DNA from: Oscillospiraceae bacterium
GTDB taxonomy: Bacteria > Bacillota > Clostridia > Oscillospirales > Oscillospiraceae
Direction of reading: 5' to 3'
Length of the DNA stretch: 54,066 nt
Assembly (NCBI GenBank): GCA_017538965.1
Contig: JAFYHU010000040.1
Coordinates: forward strand, 1 to 54,066
Shown: positions 35,367 to 46,042 of the stretch, in pieces
How positions within the stretch are numbered: the first letter of the stretch is position 1
Layout of the letters: every line of letters begins with the position of its first letter
Translations under genes and position numbers: made by a program
The notes under the pieces: model-generated
What the model was told of the DNA's origin: nothing
What the model saw: only the letters and a program-made list of their open reading frames with translations
Database searches by the model: none

Positions 35367-35901
35367 AGTTCAAAGTATATAGTTCAAAGTTCAGATGACC
35401 GCCTGCGGGCGCGGGGATTTGCTCCCATTCAGCTTGTACCGTTTCGCGGCCAGGGAAACGGTTGCCCCTGACGGACCGTCTGCTGCCGCGAATGATTCCT
35501 TCCGTAGGGAGGCATCCCCAGATGCCTCCGCTGCCAGACTTCTGCTCGCACCTGGCCCCGACTAAAACGCACAAAGCCACCTCAACAAACAAAGCGCGGC
35601 GCAGGAGTTGAGAGCGAGGGGAAACGTTCTCTGCCGCGCAATTGCTGGAAGCTGCGATCGGGCGCTCTGCGGAAGCTTTTAATCGCCCGACTTCAACTTT
35701 GTGCAATTACGCGGGAGGGAAGCCGGGCACTCGCACCTGCGTTTCACCGTCCCGCGTTTTCAGTGAGAGAAACATTGAAACAATATATTCGCGGCAGCAG
35801 TGATTGGTCAGGGACAGCCGCTTCTCTGGCCGCGAAACGGGAAAAGGGGAGAAGGAGCGAATGAGTCAAGGAACCTGTCCCCGTGACTCACAGGAGAATA
35901 C
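35367..35901. repeat. intergenic repeat mosaic between glnS and uvrB
   Basis: No coding signal is seen in these 535 bp. In order it holds: a heptamer array immediately after the glnS stop (35367-35394), a CGCC/GGGCG hairpin (about 35401-35413), a CCGTTTC/GAAACGG unit (35438-35469), a GTAGGG hairpin unit (stem 35508-35516 with 35521-35529), a GCGCGGC/GCCGCGC unit (35594-35639), and a degenerate CCGTTTC-type unit (35807-35840). Members of each family recur further downstream. Confidence 0.7.
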
Positions 35902-37869
35902 ATGGACAAGTTTAAACTACACTCGGATTATCAGCCCATGGGAGATCAGCCGGCGGCGATCGACACGCTCGTCGCCGGCATCGAAAACGGCATCGACGAA
36001 CAGGTCCTGCTCGGCGTGACCGGCTCGGGCAAGACCTTTACGATGGCCAACGTCATCGCGCGCCTGAACCGGCCGACCCTGGTGCTGGCGCACAACAAAA
36101 CGCTGGCCGCACAGCTCTGCAGCGAGTTCCGGGAATTTTTCCCGGAAAACGCTGTGGAGTATTTTGTCAGTTACTATGACTATTATCAGCCCGAAGCCTA
36201 CATCCCCCATACCGATACCTTCATCGAAAAGGACGCCTCCATCAACGATGAGATCGAGCGCCTGCGCCACAGCGCCACCTCCTCGCTGTTCGAGCGGCGG
36301 GATGTGATCGTGATTTCCTCGGTCAGCTGCATCTACGGCCTGGGCGATCCCATCGACTATGCCAACATGGTGATTTCCCTGCGGCCGGGCCAGGCCTTCG
36401 GGCTGGACACGCTGCTGCGGCGGCTGGTCGAGATCCGATACGAACGCAACGACCTGGCCTTCGAGCGAAACCGCTTCCGCGTCCGCGGCGACTGCGTCGA
36501 GATCTTCCCGGTGTATTCGCAGAACAGCGTCATCCGGGTGGAGTTCTTCGGCGACGAGGTCGACCGCATCAGTGAAGTCAACCCCGTTTCCGGCTCCGTG
36601 ACGCGGATTCTGAACCATGTGGCCATCTATCCCGCAAGCCACTATGTCACGACGAAGGAGAAAATGGCGGCGGCCATCGAGCGCATCCGCGAGGAGTGCG
36701 ACGAGCGCGTGCTGTACTTTGAGGAGCGGAACAAGCTCATCGAAGCCCAGCGCATCCGCCAGCGGACCGACTACGACATCGAGATGATGCAGGAGCTGGG
36801 CTACTGCTCGGGCATCGAGAACTATTCGCGCGTGATTTCGAACCGCGCCCCCGGTTCGCCGCCCATGACCCTGCTGGACTACTTCCCGAAGGACTTCCTG
36901 CTCTTCGTGGACGAGAGCCATGTCACGCTGCCTCAGGTGCGCGCCATGTACCGGGGCGACCGGGCCCGCAAGGACGCGCTGGTCGAATACGGCTTCCGTC
37001 TGCCCTCGGCCTATGACAACCGGCCGCTCATGTTCGACGAGTTCCTGACGCGCATCCATCAGCGGGTGTACGTGTCGGCGACGCCCGGCCCCTGGGAACG
37101 CGAGCGGGCGGGGCAGCTGGCCGAGCAGATCATCCGCCCGACCGGCCTGCTGGACCCCGAGATCTTCGTACGCCCCGTCGAGGGACAGATTGACGACCTG
37201 ATCGGCGAAATCAACGACCGCATCGCGCGAAACCAGCGCACGCTCGTGACCACGCTGACCAAGAAGATGGCCGAGGACCTGTCCGAATACCTGTCGGCGG
37301 CGGGCATCCGTACGCGCTACATGCATCACGACATCGGCACGATCGAGCGCATGGAGATCATCCGCGATCTGCGCGCCGGCGCTTTTGACGTGCTGGTCGG
37401 CATCAACCTCCTGCGGGAAGGCCTGGATATTCCCGAGGTGGGTCTCGTGGCCATTCTGGATGCCGACAAGGAGGGCTTCCTGCGCAGCGAGACCAGCCTG
37501 ATCCAGACTGTCGGCCGGGCCGCGCGCAATGCCGAAAGCCAGGTGATCATGTATGCCGACACCGTCACGCCGTCGATGGCGGCCTGCATCCGGGAGACCA
37601 GCCGGCGCCGGGAGAAGCAGCAGGCCTATAACCGCGAGCACGGCATTGTTCCGAAGACCATCGTCAAGGATATCCGCGCGATTATCGAAATTTCGAGCCC
37701 GGCAGAGATTCGGCGGAGCGACGGCGTGAAGATGACGGCTTCCGAGCGGAAGCGCGTGATCGAAGACCTGGAGAAGAAGATGCGCAAGGCGGCGCAGATG
37801 CTCGAATTCGAGATCGCCGCCCAGCTCCGCGATGAGATCATCAGACTCCGCGGAGAATCCGACAGTTAA
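35902..37869 (+). CDS. uvrB: UvrABC excinuclease subunit B
   Basis: A 655-residue UvrB with Walker A GVTGSGKT at 38-45, the beta-hairpin [12 protein letters not shown] that clamps damaged DNA, helicase motifs ([39 protein letters not shown]) and the C-terminal UVR domain that binds UvrC ([20 protein letters not shown]). It verifies lesions in nucleotide excision repair. Start ATG 35902 follows CACAGGAGAATAC. The glucosidase gene begins 21 bp after its stop. Confidence 0.97.
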   Translation: MDKFKLHSDYQPMGDQPAAIDTLVAGIENGIDEQVLLGVTGSGKTFTMANVIARLNRPTLVLAHNKTLAAQLCSEFREFFPENAVEYFVSYYDYYQPEAYIPHTDTFIEKDASINDEIERLRHSATSSLFERRDVIVISSVSCIYGLGDPIDYANMVISLRPGQAFGLDTLLRRLVEIRYERNDLAFERNRFRVRGDCVEIFPVYSQNSVIRVEFFGDEVDRISEVNPVSGSVTRILNHVAIYPASHYVTTKEKMAAAIERIREECDERVLYFEERNKLIEAQRIRQRTDYDIEMMQELGYCSGIENYSRVISNRAPGSPPMTLLDYFPKDFLLFVDESHVTLPQVRAMYRGDRARKDALVEYGFRLPSAYDNRPLMFDEFLTRIHQRVYVSATPGPWERERAGQLAEQIIRPTGLLDPEIFVRPVEGQIDDLIGEINDRIARNQRTLVTTLTKKMAEDLSEYLSAAGIRTRYMHHDIGTIERMEIIRDLRAGAFDVLVGINLLREGLDIPEVGLVAILDADKEGFLRSETSLIQTVGRAARNAESQVIMYADTVTPSMAACIRETSRRREKQQAYNREHGIVPKTIVKDIRAIIEISSPAEIRRSDGVKMTASERKRVIEDLEKKMRKAAQMLEFEIAAQLRDEIIRLRGESDS

Positions 37870-37890
37870 CAATTGGCAGGGGGAAAAATC

Positions 37891-39690
37891 ATGAGAAAAA
37901 GAATTCTGGCTTTATGCCTGGTTTGCGTGCTGCTGATGAGCGTCGGCGGGGCGGCGTGGGCGGTCAGTGCAAGACCCGTCGTGCCCTCTCCCGTGAACGG
38001 CAATCTGCTTGCAACAGCGGAGGACCTGGAAGACGGTCTCCGCTGGTGGCAGAAGACGATCGTTTACGAGATCTACGTAAAGAGCTTCAAAGACTCCGAC
38101 GGGGACGGCATCGGCGACCTCAACGGCATCACCTCGGAACTGGATCATCTGGAGCAGCTCGGCGTCGGCGCCGTCTGGCTCACGCCCTGCTATGTCTCGC
38201 CGCAGGCGGACAACGGCTATGACATCGCGGATTATTACAACATCGACCCTGCCTACGGCAGCATGGAAGACATGGACAAGCTGATCGAGGAGGCCGGCCG
38301 CCGCGGCATTCGGATCGTCATGGACCTTGTCTTCAACCATACCTCGAATGAAAACGAATGGTTCCGGGAGTCCCGCTCCGGCAAAGACAATGACAAAAGC
38401 GACTGGTATATCTGGGCGGACCCGAAGGAAGACGGCAGCGCCCCGACCAACTGGCGCAGCATCTTCGGCGGTTCGGCCTGGGAGTATGACGAAGCCCGCG
38501 GCCAGTACTATCTCCACACCTTCCTGCCGGAGCAGCCCGATCTCAACTGGGCCAATCCCGAGGTCCGCCAGGCCCTGATCGATGTGGCCGACTTCTGGCT
38601 GGACAAGGGCGTCGGCGGCTTCCGCATGGATGCGATCACCTATATCAAAAAACCGGCGGAGTTCCGGGACGGCACGCCGGACGACAGCGCGGGGATGGTC
38701 AGCATCCATACCATGACCGCCAATACGGAGGGCATCCTCGACTACCTCAATGAATTCAAATCGGCCGTCTGCGACGGCAGGGACATCTTCACGGTTGGCG
38801 AGGCGAACGGCGTGTCGGACGAGGACCTTCCGAAATGGGTCGGAGCTGACGGCGTTCTGGACATGGTGTTCGAGTTCGGCTTTGTCAACATCGATCTTCC
38901 GGACGAGATGAACTGGTGCGAAACCCGGGAGTGGACGCTGCCGGAACTGAAGGCAATCTTTACGTCCTCCCAGCAGACGACTCAGGAAGTGAAGGGCTGG
39001 TACCCGATGTTCCTTGAAAACCATGACCAGCCGCGCTCCATCAGCCATTTTCTGCCCGCCGACGCAGACCGGGTTGCCGGCGGCAAAGCGCTTGCGGCCC
39101 TCGTGCTCACCATGCGCGGCACGCCCTTCCTGATGGAGGGAGAGGAACTGGGCTATGTGAATGTATCGTGGCCTTCCATCGACGACTACAACGATGTCTC
39201 CACGAAAAATCACTACCGGTACGCCCTTGACGAGGGATATTCCGAAGAGGAGGCCATGGAAGGCGTCCACCGCTTTGCACGCGACAGCGCGCGCACCCCG
39301 ATGCAGTGGGACAGCTCGAATCAGGCCGGATTCACGACGGGAACGCCGTGGCTGCCGGTCTATGACGACTACGCGGTGTACAACGCGTCTGCCGAGGCGG
39401 AAGATCCGGATTCCGTTTTGAACTGGTACCTTGCCCTGAGCCGGCTCCGCGGGGAGCACGGCGCGCTGACGGAGGGGGATTATCAGGAACTCTTCCACGA
39501 GGATGAGAAGATTTTTGCCTATACCAGGAAAAACGGAGAGGAAACCGTCACAGTTCTGATCAACTTCTCAACGGAAGAGGCGTCCTATGACCCCGCGTGC
39601 GTGGAAAACGCAGAGCTTCTGCTGGGAAGCGCGGGCCAAAGCGAAAAGGGCCTGCTCTCGCCGCTCGAAGCCGTGATTTACGGGGAATAG
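37891..39690 (+). CDS. secreted GH13 alpha-glucosidase / alpha-amylase family enzyme
   Basis: ATG 37891 (GGCAGGGGG upstream) gives 599 residues with a signal peptide (about 1-25, core ALCLVCVLLMSVGGAAWA). GH13 regions: DLVFNHTS (I), GFRMDAIT with the nucleophile Asp (II), TVGEANG with the acid/base Glu (III), ENHDQPRS (IV). The early VYEIYVKSFKDSDGDGIGDL matches the GH13_31-type oligo-1,6-glucosidase/trehalose-hydrolase group. No lipobox is seen at the cleavage site. It acts on exported alpha-glucan fragments; linkage specificity is not decided. Confidence 0.92.
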   Translation: MRKRILALCLVCVLLMSVGGAAWAVSARPVVPSPVNGNLLATAEDLEDGLRWWQKTIVYEIYVKSFKDSDGDGIGDLNGITSELDHLEQLGVGAVWLTPCYVSPQADNGYDIADYYNIDPAYGSMEDMDKLIEEAGRRGIRIVMDLVFNHTSNENEWFRESRSGKDNDKSDWYIWADPKEDGSAPTNWRSIFGGSAWEYDEARGQYYLHTFLPEQPDLNWANPEVRQALIDVADFWLDKGVGGFRMDAITYIKKPAEFRDGTPDDSAGMVSIHTMTANTEGILDYLNEFKSAVCDGRDIFTVGEANGVSDEDLPKWVGADGVLDMVFEFGFVNIDLPDEMNWCETREWTLPELKAIFTSSQQTTQEVKGWYPMFLENHDQPRSISHFLPADADRVAGGKALAALVLTMRGTPFLMEGEELGYVNVSWPSIDDYNDVSTKNHYRYALDEGYSEEEAMEGVHRFARDSARTPMQWDSSNQAGFTTGTPWLPVYDDYAVYNASAEAEDPDSVLNWYLALSRLRGEHGALTEGDYQELFHEDEKIFAYTRKNGEETVTVLINFSTEEASYDPACVENAELLLGSAGQSEKGLLSPLEAVIYGE

Positions 39691-39697
39691 GTAATAA

Positions 39698-39711
39698 AGT
39701 TCAAAGTTCAA
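39698..39711 (+). repeat. heptamer array AGTTCAA x2
   Basis: Two AGTTCAA units, 7 bp after the glucosidase stop, followed by a GCGCC/GGGCG hairpin (about 39714-39726). The rest of the 282-bp spacer to 39972 shows nothing I can name. Confidence 0.55.
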
Positions 39712-39972
39712 TGGCGCCTGCGGGCGATTTAACGACATGACAGTTCGCAGCATACGAAACATGTACAGATCGGAATTCTTCGCAAACGGCGTGATGAAAG
39801 ACCGGCGCCCGGAGCCGAACTTCTTCGGAAGAGACTACTGAAAAAGTCAGGGGAACCCTGACAACGGGAAAACATCGGGGTGCCCGATCCGAAAGGAAAA
39901 GGCCCCCGATTCTGTACAGCCGTCCGAACAGATCTGTGTCCCGGGAAGAAAAAAACAGAAGGAGGCGCGGAA

Positions 39973-41109
39973 TTGAAACTGATCCATCTGTCAGACCTGC
40001 ATCTGGGGAAAAGACTGAAGGAATTCAACCTGCTGGATGATCAGGAGTTTATCCTGAGGCAGTGTCTTACGGTCATTGACGAAGAAAAACCGGACGCGGT
40101 CATCCTGGCGGGCGATATTTATGACAAGGCGATCCCGTCCGCAGAGGCGGTGGCATTGTTCGATGAATTTCTCTATGACCTTGTGCTGCGAAACCTGCAT
40201 GTACTGATCATCAGCGGGAACCACGATTCTCCGGAGCGGATTGCCTTCGGGCACAGACTGCTGAAAAACAGCAATGTCCACGTGTCTCCGGTCTATGACG
40301 GAACGGTACGGCCGATTACCCTGGAAGACCGTTTCGGCAGCGTGAATCTCTACCTGCTTCCTTTTATCAAGCCGATCCATGTACGCCGCTTCTTTGAGAA
40401 CGAGACGATCGAAACCTACACCGACGCCATCCGCACGGCGATACGGAACATGCAGGTGAATCCGGCAGAGCGAAACGTCCTGGTGACGCATCAGTTTGTC
40501 ACCGGGGCGGAACGCTCGGAATCGGAAGAGATTCCGATCGGCGGTCTGGATAACGTGGACGCATCCGTCTTTGACGGTTTTGACTATGTTGCACTCGGCC
40601 ATATTCACGGGCCGCAGAGTATCGGTTCGGACAGAATCCGTTACTGCGGAACCCCGCTGAAGTATTCTTTCTCCGAAGCGAAGCAGAACAAGTCGGTGAC
40701 CGTTGCGGAACTGGGCGAAAAAGGCAGACTGACGGTGAAAGGCGTTCCGCTGATTCCGAAGCGGGAAATGCGGGAACTGCGGGGCAGTTATATGGAGCTT
40801 GTCTCAAAGTCAAACTATGAAGGGACAAATACCGACGACTATATCCACATTACGCTGACGGACGAGGAAGATATTCCGGAGGTGATCAGCCGCTTTCGCA
40901 TCCTCTATCCCAACCTGATGCAGCTTGATTATGACAATCAGCGTACCCGGAACCAGGCTGCCGTCGGCGGCGCGCAGGACGCAGAACGGAAAAGCCCGAC
41001 GGAGCTGTTCAGCGAACTGTATGAGAAGCAGAACGGAATGCCGCTCTCAGAGGAACAACGGCAGTATACCGAGGAGCTGATGGCACGGATCTGGGAGGGC
41101 GGCAGATGA
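39973..41109 (+). CDS. sbcD: exonuclease SbcCD subunit D
   Basis: TTG 39973 preceded by GGAGG (39961-39965) is chosen because the product then begins directly with the phosphoesterase strand KLIHLSDLHLGK. 378 residues. Mre11-type motifs: SDLHLG, LAGDIYDKA, ISGNHDSPER, LVTHQFV, LGHIHGPQ. SbcD is the Mn-dependent nuclease that cleaves hairpins and palindromes with SbcC. The sbcC ATG overlaps its stop. The usual C-terminal capping domain is present. Confidence 0.95.
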   Translation: MKLIHLSDLHLGKRLKEFNLLDDQEFILRQCLTVIDEEKPDAVILAGDIYDKAIPSAEAVALFDEFLYDLVLRNLHVLIISGNHDSPERIAFGHRLLKNSNVHVSPVYDGTVRPITLEDRFGSVNLYLLPFIKPIHVRRFFENETIETYTDAIRTAIRNMQVNPAERNVLVTHQFVTGAERSESEEIPIGGLDNVDASVFDGFDYVALGHIHGPQSIGSDRIRYCGTPLKYSFSEAKQNKSVTVAELGEKGRLTVKGVPLIPKREMRELRGSYMELVSKSNYEGTNTDDYIHITLTDEEDIPEVISRFRILYPNLMQLDYDNQRTRNQAAVGGAQDAERKSPTELFSELYEKQNGMPLSEEQRQYTEELMARIWEGGR

Positions 41110-44100
41110 GACCTGTCAAATTGACCATGTCTGCGTTCGGACCGTACGCGGGGGAAACCGCCGTCGAGTTTGATAAACTGGGCGAGAGCGGCCTTTACCT
41201 GATTACAGGAGATACCGGAGCGGGAAAGACAAGCATCTTTGACGCCATCACCTATGCCCTCTACGGGGAGGCGAGCGGCGACAGCAGAGAGGTTTCCATG
41301 CTGCGCTCCAAATACGCCGAAGCGGAAACGCCGACATTCGTCGAACTGGAGTTTGTCTATGCCGGAAAGAAATATACCGTTCGGCGCAATCCGGATTATG
41401 AGCGGCCCGCAAAGCGGGGCGGCGGCTTTACCAAACAGCCTGCAGGGGCCAGACTGGTTTATCCGGACGGAAGAAGCGTCGAATCGGTAAGGGAGGTTAC
41501 AGCCGCGGTAAGGGATATTCTCGGGATTGACCGCAATCAGTTCTCCCAGATCGCCATGATTGCGCAGGGAGATTTTCGCAAGCTCCTTCTCGCAGATACC
41601 AGGGAGCGGCAGACGATCTTTCGGGAAATCTTTCACACCTCCTGTTTTCAGGAGTTCCAGGACAAACTGAAGGAAGATCTCAGCGCGCTGAACAGACAGC
41701 TGGACATGGAGCGCCAGAGCATCCGCCAGTACATCGGCGGGATGCGCTGCGCGGACGGCGATCTGCGCGAAGAGCGTGTCCGAAAAGCCAGAGCCAGTCA
41801 GCTTCCCGCAGAAGAAGTATTCCGACTCCTGCAGGAACTGACCGACTCCGATCAGAAAGCGATTTCGAAACTCAACGACAGCCTTGAGGAAACCGGGAAG
41901 AGGCTTGCGGAGCTCAATGGCCTGATCAGCAAGGCAGCTGACCGCGAGAAAACAGAGAAGGATCTCCTGGAGGGCGAGGCCTCGATGAAAGACAAAGAGG
42001 AGCGCCTGCAAAAAGCGGAAGCGGAAATGGAAAAAGCCGCGGAGCGGCAGAAGAAAGTCGACCGTCTCAAAGAAGAGAGCACCGCTCTGGGAGCAAAGCT
42101 TCCGGATTATCGGAAGCGGGAACAGCTTCGCACGGCTTTGGATCGGTTGATTGCGGACAGCGCCGGCCTGGAGAAAGAGCTGGGGGCGCTGAACGAAGCA
42201 AGGACCGGTCAGGCAGCATCCCTGCTGAAGCTCGCCGAAGAGAAAAAGACTCTGGCCGGAGCGGATACGGAAAAGGAACATCTGCTCCGCGAAAAAGAGA
42301 ATACGGAGGGAAAAGCCAAAGAACAGCGCGGGCATCTCGAAGCGCTGCAGAATTATCAGGAGCTGCAGAACAGGCACAATCATGCGCAGGCCGGACTCGC
42401 GGAACTGGAAACGGCCGTTCAAACGGCGAAGCTTCGGATGGATGAAGCCAATATCCTCTCGGATCAGGCGGCAAGAATCCATGCGGAGCTGCCCCAATAT
42501 GAAGACAAGGAGCGCTGGGTCCGGGAACTCCAATCCTGTATGGAAGAGAGGGACTCCGCCGCCGGGGCAGCCGGGCAGATGAAAGAGAAACTGGCTTTTG
42601 AGGAACAGACGCTCGGCAGCGTCGCGGAAGAGTACAGAAATCTTGCGGATGCGGGCGAAAAGCGCCAGATGCTCCTTGCCCGCCGGGAACAGCTCAGACA
42701 GAGAAAAATCGCGCTGGAAGAGCTGAAGGAACAGCTCGTACGCTATGAAGACCTGAAGCAGAAAAGCGAAAAGGCACAACAGGTGTTTTTCGCGGCCGAA
42801 TCCGCTTCCCGAAACGCCGGAGAACACTATCTCGCACTGTATCAGGCCTTTCTGGATGAGCAGGCGGGCATCCTGGCGGGAAAACTGACGGAGGGACAGC
42901 CCTGCCCGGTATGCGGCTCGGTTCATCACCCCGTCCCGGCGAAGACTTCGGAGCATGCGCCTTCCGAGAACGAACTGGAAGAAGCACGGCTGCAGGCCGA
43001 GGAAACACGGAAGACGGCCGATTCGGCCGCCCATAATGTTGAGCGGCAGAAAAGCGAACTGCGCACGAGACAGGAGAATGCCGCGCAAAAAGCGGCTTCG
43101 CTGCTGAATGCCGATTCTCCGGAAGACGCATTGATCAGACTTCCGCAGGAATACGAGCGGATCAGCGCAGAGCTGAAAATGCTGGATGCGGATCTGAAAA
43201 CAGAGGAGAAGAATCTGAAGCAGCGAGACCGCCTGGCAAAGGAAATCCCCGAGCGGGAAGCGCGCATCGCCGGACAGAAAAGCGACCTGCAGAAGACGGA
43301 ACAGCAGCTTGCCTATCAGAAGGCCAGAGGAGAAAGCCTCACGGCGCAGCTTGCCTCTCTGCACCTGCAGTTTGAGACAAAGCGCGAGGCGCAGTCAAAA
43401 ATGGACGAGCTGAGGCGGCAATACTCCGAGATTCAAAAGCAGCTGGAATCAGCAGAGCATCGGTATGCAGAGGCAAAAGAGGAGCATCGCGAACGGGACG
43501 GAAGGCTCCGCGAGATGCGCCTGCAGCTGGAGAAGAGCACGGAGCTTTCAGATCCGGAGCGCCGGATCAAGGAGATAACCCGGGAACTGATACAGGCAGA
43601 GAAGAGACTTTCCGAACTGGAGTCGGCCATTCAGACGGCGGACGCAAAAATCAGCAGAGCGATTCTGCTGGAATCGGCCATCCCTGCGGCAGAAACAGAA
43701 CTGAAAAAGACCGAGGAAGAGATTCGCCTGAAAGAACAGACTCTGACTGCGCAAAAGACGAAAAGGGAAGAGCTGACCAGGCAGATCGGGGAACTCTCGG
43801 AAGCTCTGCTTTATGCAAGCGAGGAGGAGGCTTCCCGAAAACAGGACGAATCAGAAAAACAGCAGAAAAACCTCCGGGAGGAGATTCTCGGTATCCAGGA
43901 AAACCACCGGCGCTGCAAAGAAGAGGCGGATCTGCTGAAGGGAAAGCTCAGCCAGCTTCGAGAGCATCTGCTGCAGTATTCGACGCTTCCCTCCGATGAG
44001 CAGCTTCAGGAAGAGAAGGACAGGGTCGATCAGGAAAAAGCGGCAGCGGAGGAAGCAAGACAAAGCTGCAGATCAAGATGGGAGACCAATCAGACGATTC

Positions 44101-44699
44101 TGGAACAGATTACCTCCGAAACAGAAAGCTTAAAGAAACTGGAAAAAAAGTACTCCTGGCTGAAGGCGCTTTCCGATACGGCAAACGGAACGGTTTCGGG
44201 CAAGGAGCGGATTACGCTGGAAACCTATGTGCAGACCAGCTATTTCGATCGGATTATCCAAAGGGCCAACACAAGATTCTTTATCATGTCCGGCGGACAG
44301 TATGACCTGAAGCGCAGGGATGAGGCGGACAGCCTTCGCTCCCTGAGCGGACTCGAGCTGAGCGTTATCGATCACAACAACGCAAGCGAACGAAGCGTGA
44401 AAACACTTTCCGGAGGCGAGACATTCAAGGCTTCGCTTTCTCTCGCACTCGGACTTGCGGACGAGATCCAGTCCTCTGCGGGCGGAATTCAGATGGATAC
44501 CATGTTCGTCGACGAAGGCTTTGGTTCTCTGGATGAGGAATCCCTTCAGCAGGCAATCAGAGCGCTGAACAATCTGACCGAGAGCAGACGTCTTGTCGGC
44601 ATTATCTCTCACGTATCCGAACTGAAGCAGAAGATCGATAAACAGATTGTGGTGACGAAAGATCAAAACGGGAAAAGTCATATTCGGATTAACAGCTGA
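41106..44699 (+). CDS. sbcC: exonuclease SbcCD subunit C
   Basis: The 1197-residue Rad50-like ATPase has Walker A GDTGAGKT at 35-42, two long antiparallel coiled coils, the zinc hook CPVC at 600-603 and, at the C-terminus, LSGGETFKASLSLALGLAD followed by Walker B (DTMFVDEGFGSLDEE). It holds DNA ends for SbcD. A palindrome-cutting nuclease encoded near a region full of palindromic repeats is noteworthy, though the complex is general. Confidence 0.96.
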   Translation: MRPVKLTMSAFGPYAGETAVEFDKLGESGLYLITGDTGAGKTSIFDAITYALYGEASGDSREVSMLRSKYAEAETPTFVELEFVYAGKKYTVRRNPDYERPAKRGGGFTKQPAGARLVYPDGRSVESVREVTAAVRDILGIDRNQFSQIAMIAQGDFRKLLLADTRERQTIFREIFHTSCFQEFQDKLKEDLSALNRQLDMERQSIRQYIGGMRCADGDLREERVRKARASQLPAEEVFRLLQELTDSDQKAISKLNDSLEETGKRLAELNGLISKAADREKTEKDLLEGEASMKDKEERLQKAEAEMEKAAERQKKVDRLKEESTALGAKLPDYRKREQLRTALDRLIADSAGLEKELGALNEARTGQAASLLKLAEEKKTLAGADTEKEHLLREKENTEGKAKEQRGHLEALQNYQELQNRHNHAQAGLAELETAVQTAKLRMDEANILSDQAARIHAELPQYEDKERWVRELQSCMEERDSAAGAAGQMKEKLAFEEQTLGSVAEEYRNLADAGEKRQMLLARREQLRQRKIALEELKEQLVRYEDLKQKSEKAQQVFFAAESASRNAGEHYLALYQAFLDEQAGILAGKLTEGQPCPVCGSVHHPVPAKTSEHAPSENELEEARLQAEETRKTADSAAHNVERQKSELRTRQENAAQKAASLLNADSPEDALIRLPQEYERISAELKMLDADLKTEEKNLKQRDRLAKEIPEREARIAGQKSDLQKTEQQLAYQKARGESLTAQLASLHLQFETKREAQSKMDELRRQYSEIQKQLESAEHRYAEAKEEHRERDGRLREMRLQLEKSTELSDPERRIKEITRELIQAEKRLSELESAIQTADAKISRAILLESAIPAAETELKKTEEEIRLKEQTLTAQKTKREELTRQIGELSEALLYASEEEASRKQDESEKQQKNLREEILGIQENHRRCKEEADLLKGKLSQLREHLLQYSTLPSDEQLQEEKDRVDQEKAAAEEARQSCRSRWETNQTILEQITSETESLKKLEKKYSWLKALSDTANGTVSGKERITLETYVQTSYFDRIIQRANTRFFIMSGGQYDLKRRDEADSLRSLSGLELSVIDHNNASERSVKTLSGGETFKASLSLALGLADEIQSSAGGIQMDTMFVDEGFGSLDEESLQQAIRALNNLTESRRLVGIISHVSELKQKIDKQIVVTKDQNGKSHIRINS

Positions 44700-44812
44700 A
44701 AGCCTGCGGCAGTGAGTTGACTGCAAACTGCAGTCAGCTGAAATGAACAGCATCAGGATGACGAGCGGAACAAAGTTGAAATTTGTGCACACCGCCACCG
44801 GCCATTGTATGC

Positions 44813-44841
44813 TTGCTTTGTGACAAGAGCTGTGTTACACT
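44813..44841 (+). promoter_or_regulatory. promoter of the MntA-HepT operon
   Basis: TTGCTT (44813-44818), 17 bp, TACACT (44836-44841), 38 bp before the start. Confidence 0.6.
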
Positions 44842-44878
44842 GTGATCATAAAAACAGAAAAACGAAAGGAGGCCGAGC

Positions 44879-45196
44879 ATGATTTACACAATGGAAGAGA
44901 TACGCCAGCGGGTAATACCGATTGCAGAGAAATATGATCTGAATGCGGTCTATCTGTTCGGCTCTTACGCCAGAAATGAAGCGACAGAACATAGCGATGT
45001 GGATATCCTGATAGACCGTGCCGGTTCGAAAGTGAAAAGCATGTTTGAGATGGGCGGATTATATGAAGATCTGTGCAAATCTATCCCAAAGGAAATAGAT
45101 CTTGTTACCGAGCAGACTTTAGAGCAGCCAAGTACCAGACAGCGCACACCGTTATTTGTTGAAAACGTGCACGCAGAAAGGATCCGACTGGTATGA
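44879..45196 (+). CDS. mntA: MNT nucleotidyltransferase antitoxin
   Basis: A 105-residue minimal nucleotidyltransferase with GSYARNEATEHSDVDILID, the GSxAR-x(n)-DxD catalytic signature. In HEPN/MNT modules MntA adds AMP to a Tyr of the HepT RNase and inactivates it. AAAGGAGG lies 6 bp before the ATG. Its stop overlaps the hepT start by the ATGA arrangement, ensuring coupled synthesis. Confidence 0.92.
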   Translation: MIYTMEEIRQRVIPIAEKYDLNAVYLFGSYARNEATEHSDVDILIDRAGSKVKSMFEMGGLYEDLCKSIPKEIDLVTEQTLEQPSTRQRTPLFVENVHAERIRLV

Positions 45197-45546
45197 ACAG
45201 AGGAGATTGGCAAAGACTGCGGCACATTCGCACATACTGCGAGGATGTAGCCAAATTCATTGACCGTTTTGGAATGGATTATCAGACTTTCACATCAGAC
45301 CGTGCTTATTTTAATGCGGTGGCCATGTGCATTCTTCAGATTGGAGAACTGGCCAATGGACTGTCTGACGAATTTCGGGAAGAGACAAAAGAAAAAATGC
45401 CCTGGGGAATGATTCGCGGAATGCGGAACTGGCTGGCGCATTCCTATGCGGAGACAGACGAAAAGATCCTTTGGGAAACTGCCTGCAATGATATCCCCAA
45501 AGTATATGCATTTTGCAAGGAAGAGAGCGAAAAATTTTCAGGCTGA
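45193..45546 (+). CDS. hepT: HEPN RNase toxin
   Basis: A 117-residue DUF86/HepT protein. The catalytic RX4H motif is RNWLAH and it continues to SY, giving RX4HXY, the form in which the Tyr is the AMPylation target of MntA. All-helical, cytosolic RNase (reported on tRNA or mRNA in other systems). Together with the overlapping upstream gene this is a complete type VII toxin-antitoxin pair. Confidence 0.93.
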   Translation: MNRGDWQRLRHIRTYCEDVAKFIDRFGMDYQTFTSDRAYFNAVAMCILQIGELANGLSDEFREETKEKMPWGMIRGMRNWLAHSYAETDEKILWETACNDIPKVYAFCKEESEKFSG

Positions 45547-45619
45547 TAAAATAAAGCTGCGGGACAGTTTACTGTCCCGTTTTCTGTTTATACATCCAAA
45601 TGAAAATGCCGCTGCGGCA

Positions 45620-45931
45620 GGGAACACCTCATCCGTCAACCAGTTTGCGAACTGGTTGCCACCTCCCCTGTGAGGGGAAGCCAATACTCCCATAAAACGC
45701 GGCGGAGATACGCAAGAGCGAGGTACAAGGTATGATTCCGTGTAATTGCAGCGGCTATCAAACGGGCGCTTCCCGGAAGCTTGTTCCGCCTTGCGGTGCC
45801 CGAAAAACACTGCGGGCTTACGCTGATCCTTGTGTTTTCCGACTGCTGCGGTAATCGCGCATCGCCTTCATCTGCCTCCGGCAGCGGCGTTGCGCGATTC
45901 CGTTTCGCGGCCAGGGAAACGGTTGCCCCTA
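45620..45931. repeat. intergenic repeat mosaic between hepT and the ATPase gene
   Basis: Four repeat types abut: CATCCGTC unit with the perfect hairpin CAACCAGTT/AACTGGTTG (45637-45658) and CTCCCCT/AGGGGAAG; a GCGCGGC-family member (ACGCGG 45697-45702 with CCGTGT 45738-45743); a member of the 114-bp family (about 45783-45899); and a CCGTTTC/GAAACGG unit ending GCCCCTAC (45900-45931). No coding signal. Confidence 0.7.
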
Positions 45932-46011
45932 CTGGACAATTTTTCGGAATTTATAAAAATTGTCCAGTAGCAGTGGACAAAATGGACTTTTCGCGTTAAA
46001 ATGTCCAGTAG
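45929..46011 (+). promoter_or_regulatory. 16-bp inverted repeat, promoter and repeated half-site before the ATPase gene
   Basis: CTACTGGACAATTTTT (45929-45944) and its exact complement (45955-45970) form a perfect 16-bp inverted repeat. Just downstream a promoter TGGACA (45974-45979), 17 bp, TAAAAT (45997-46002) is seen, and TGTCCAGTAG occurs again at 46002-46011. The half-sites flank the promoter, as for an operator. Confidence 0.55.
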
Positions 46012-46042
46012 GATCAAAACCAGTTGTCAGGAGGCGTATGAG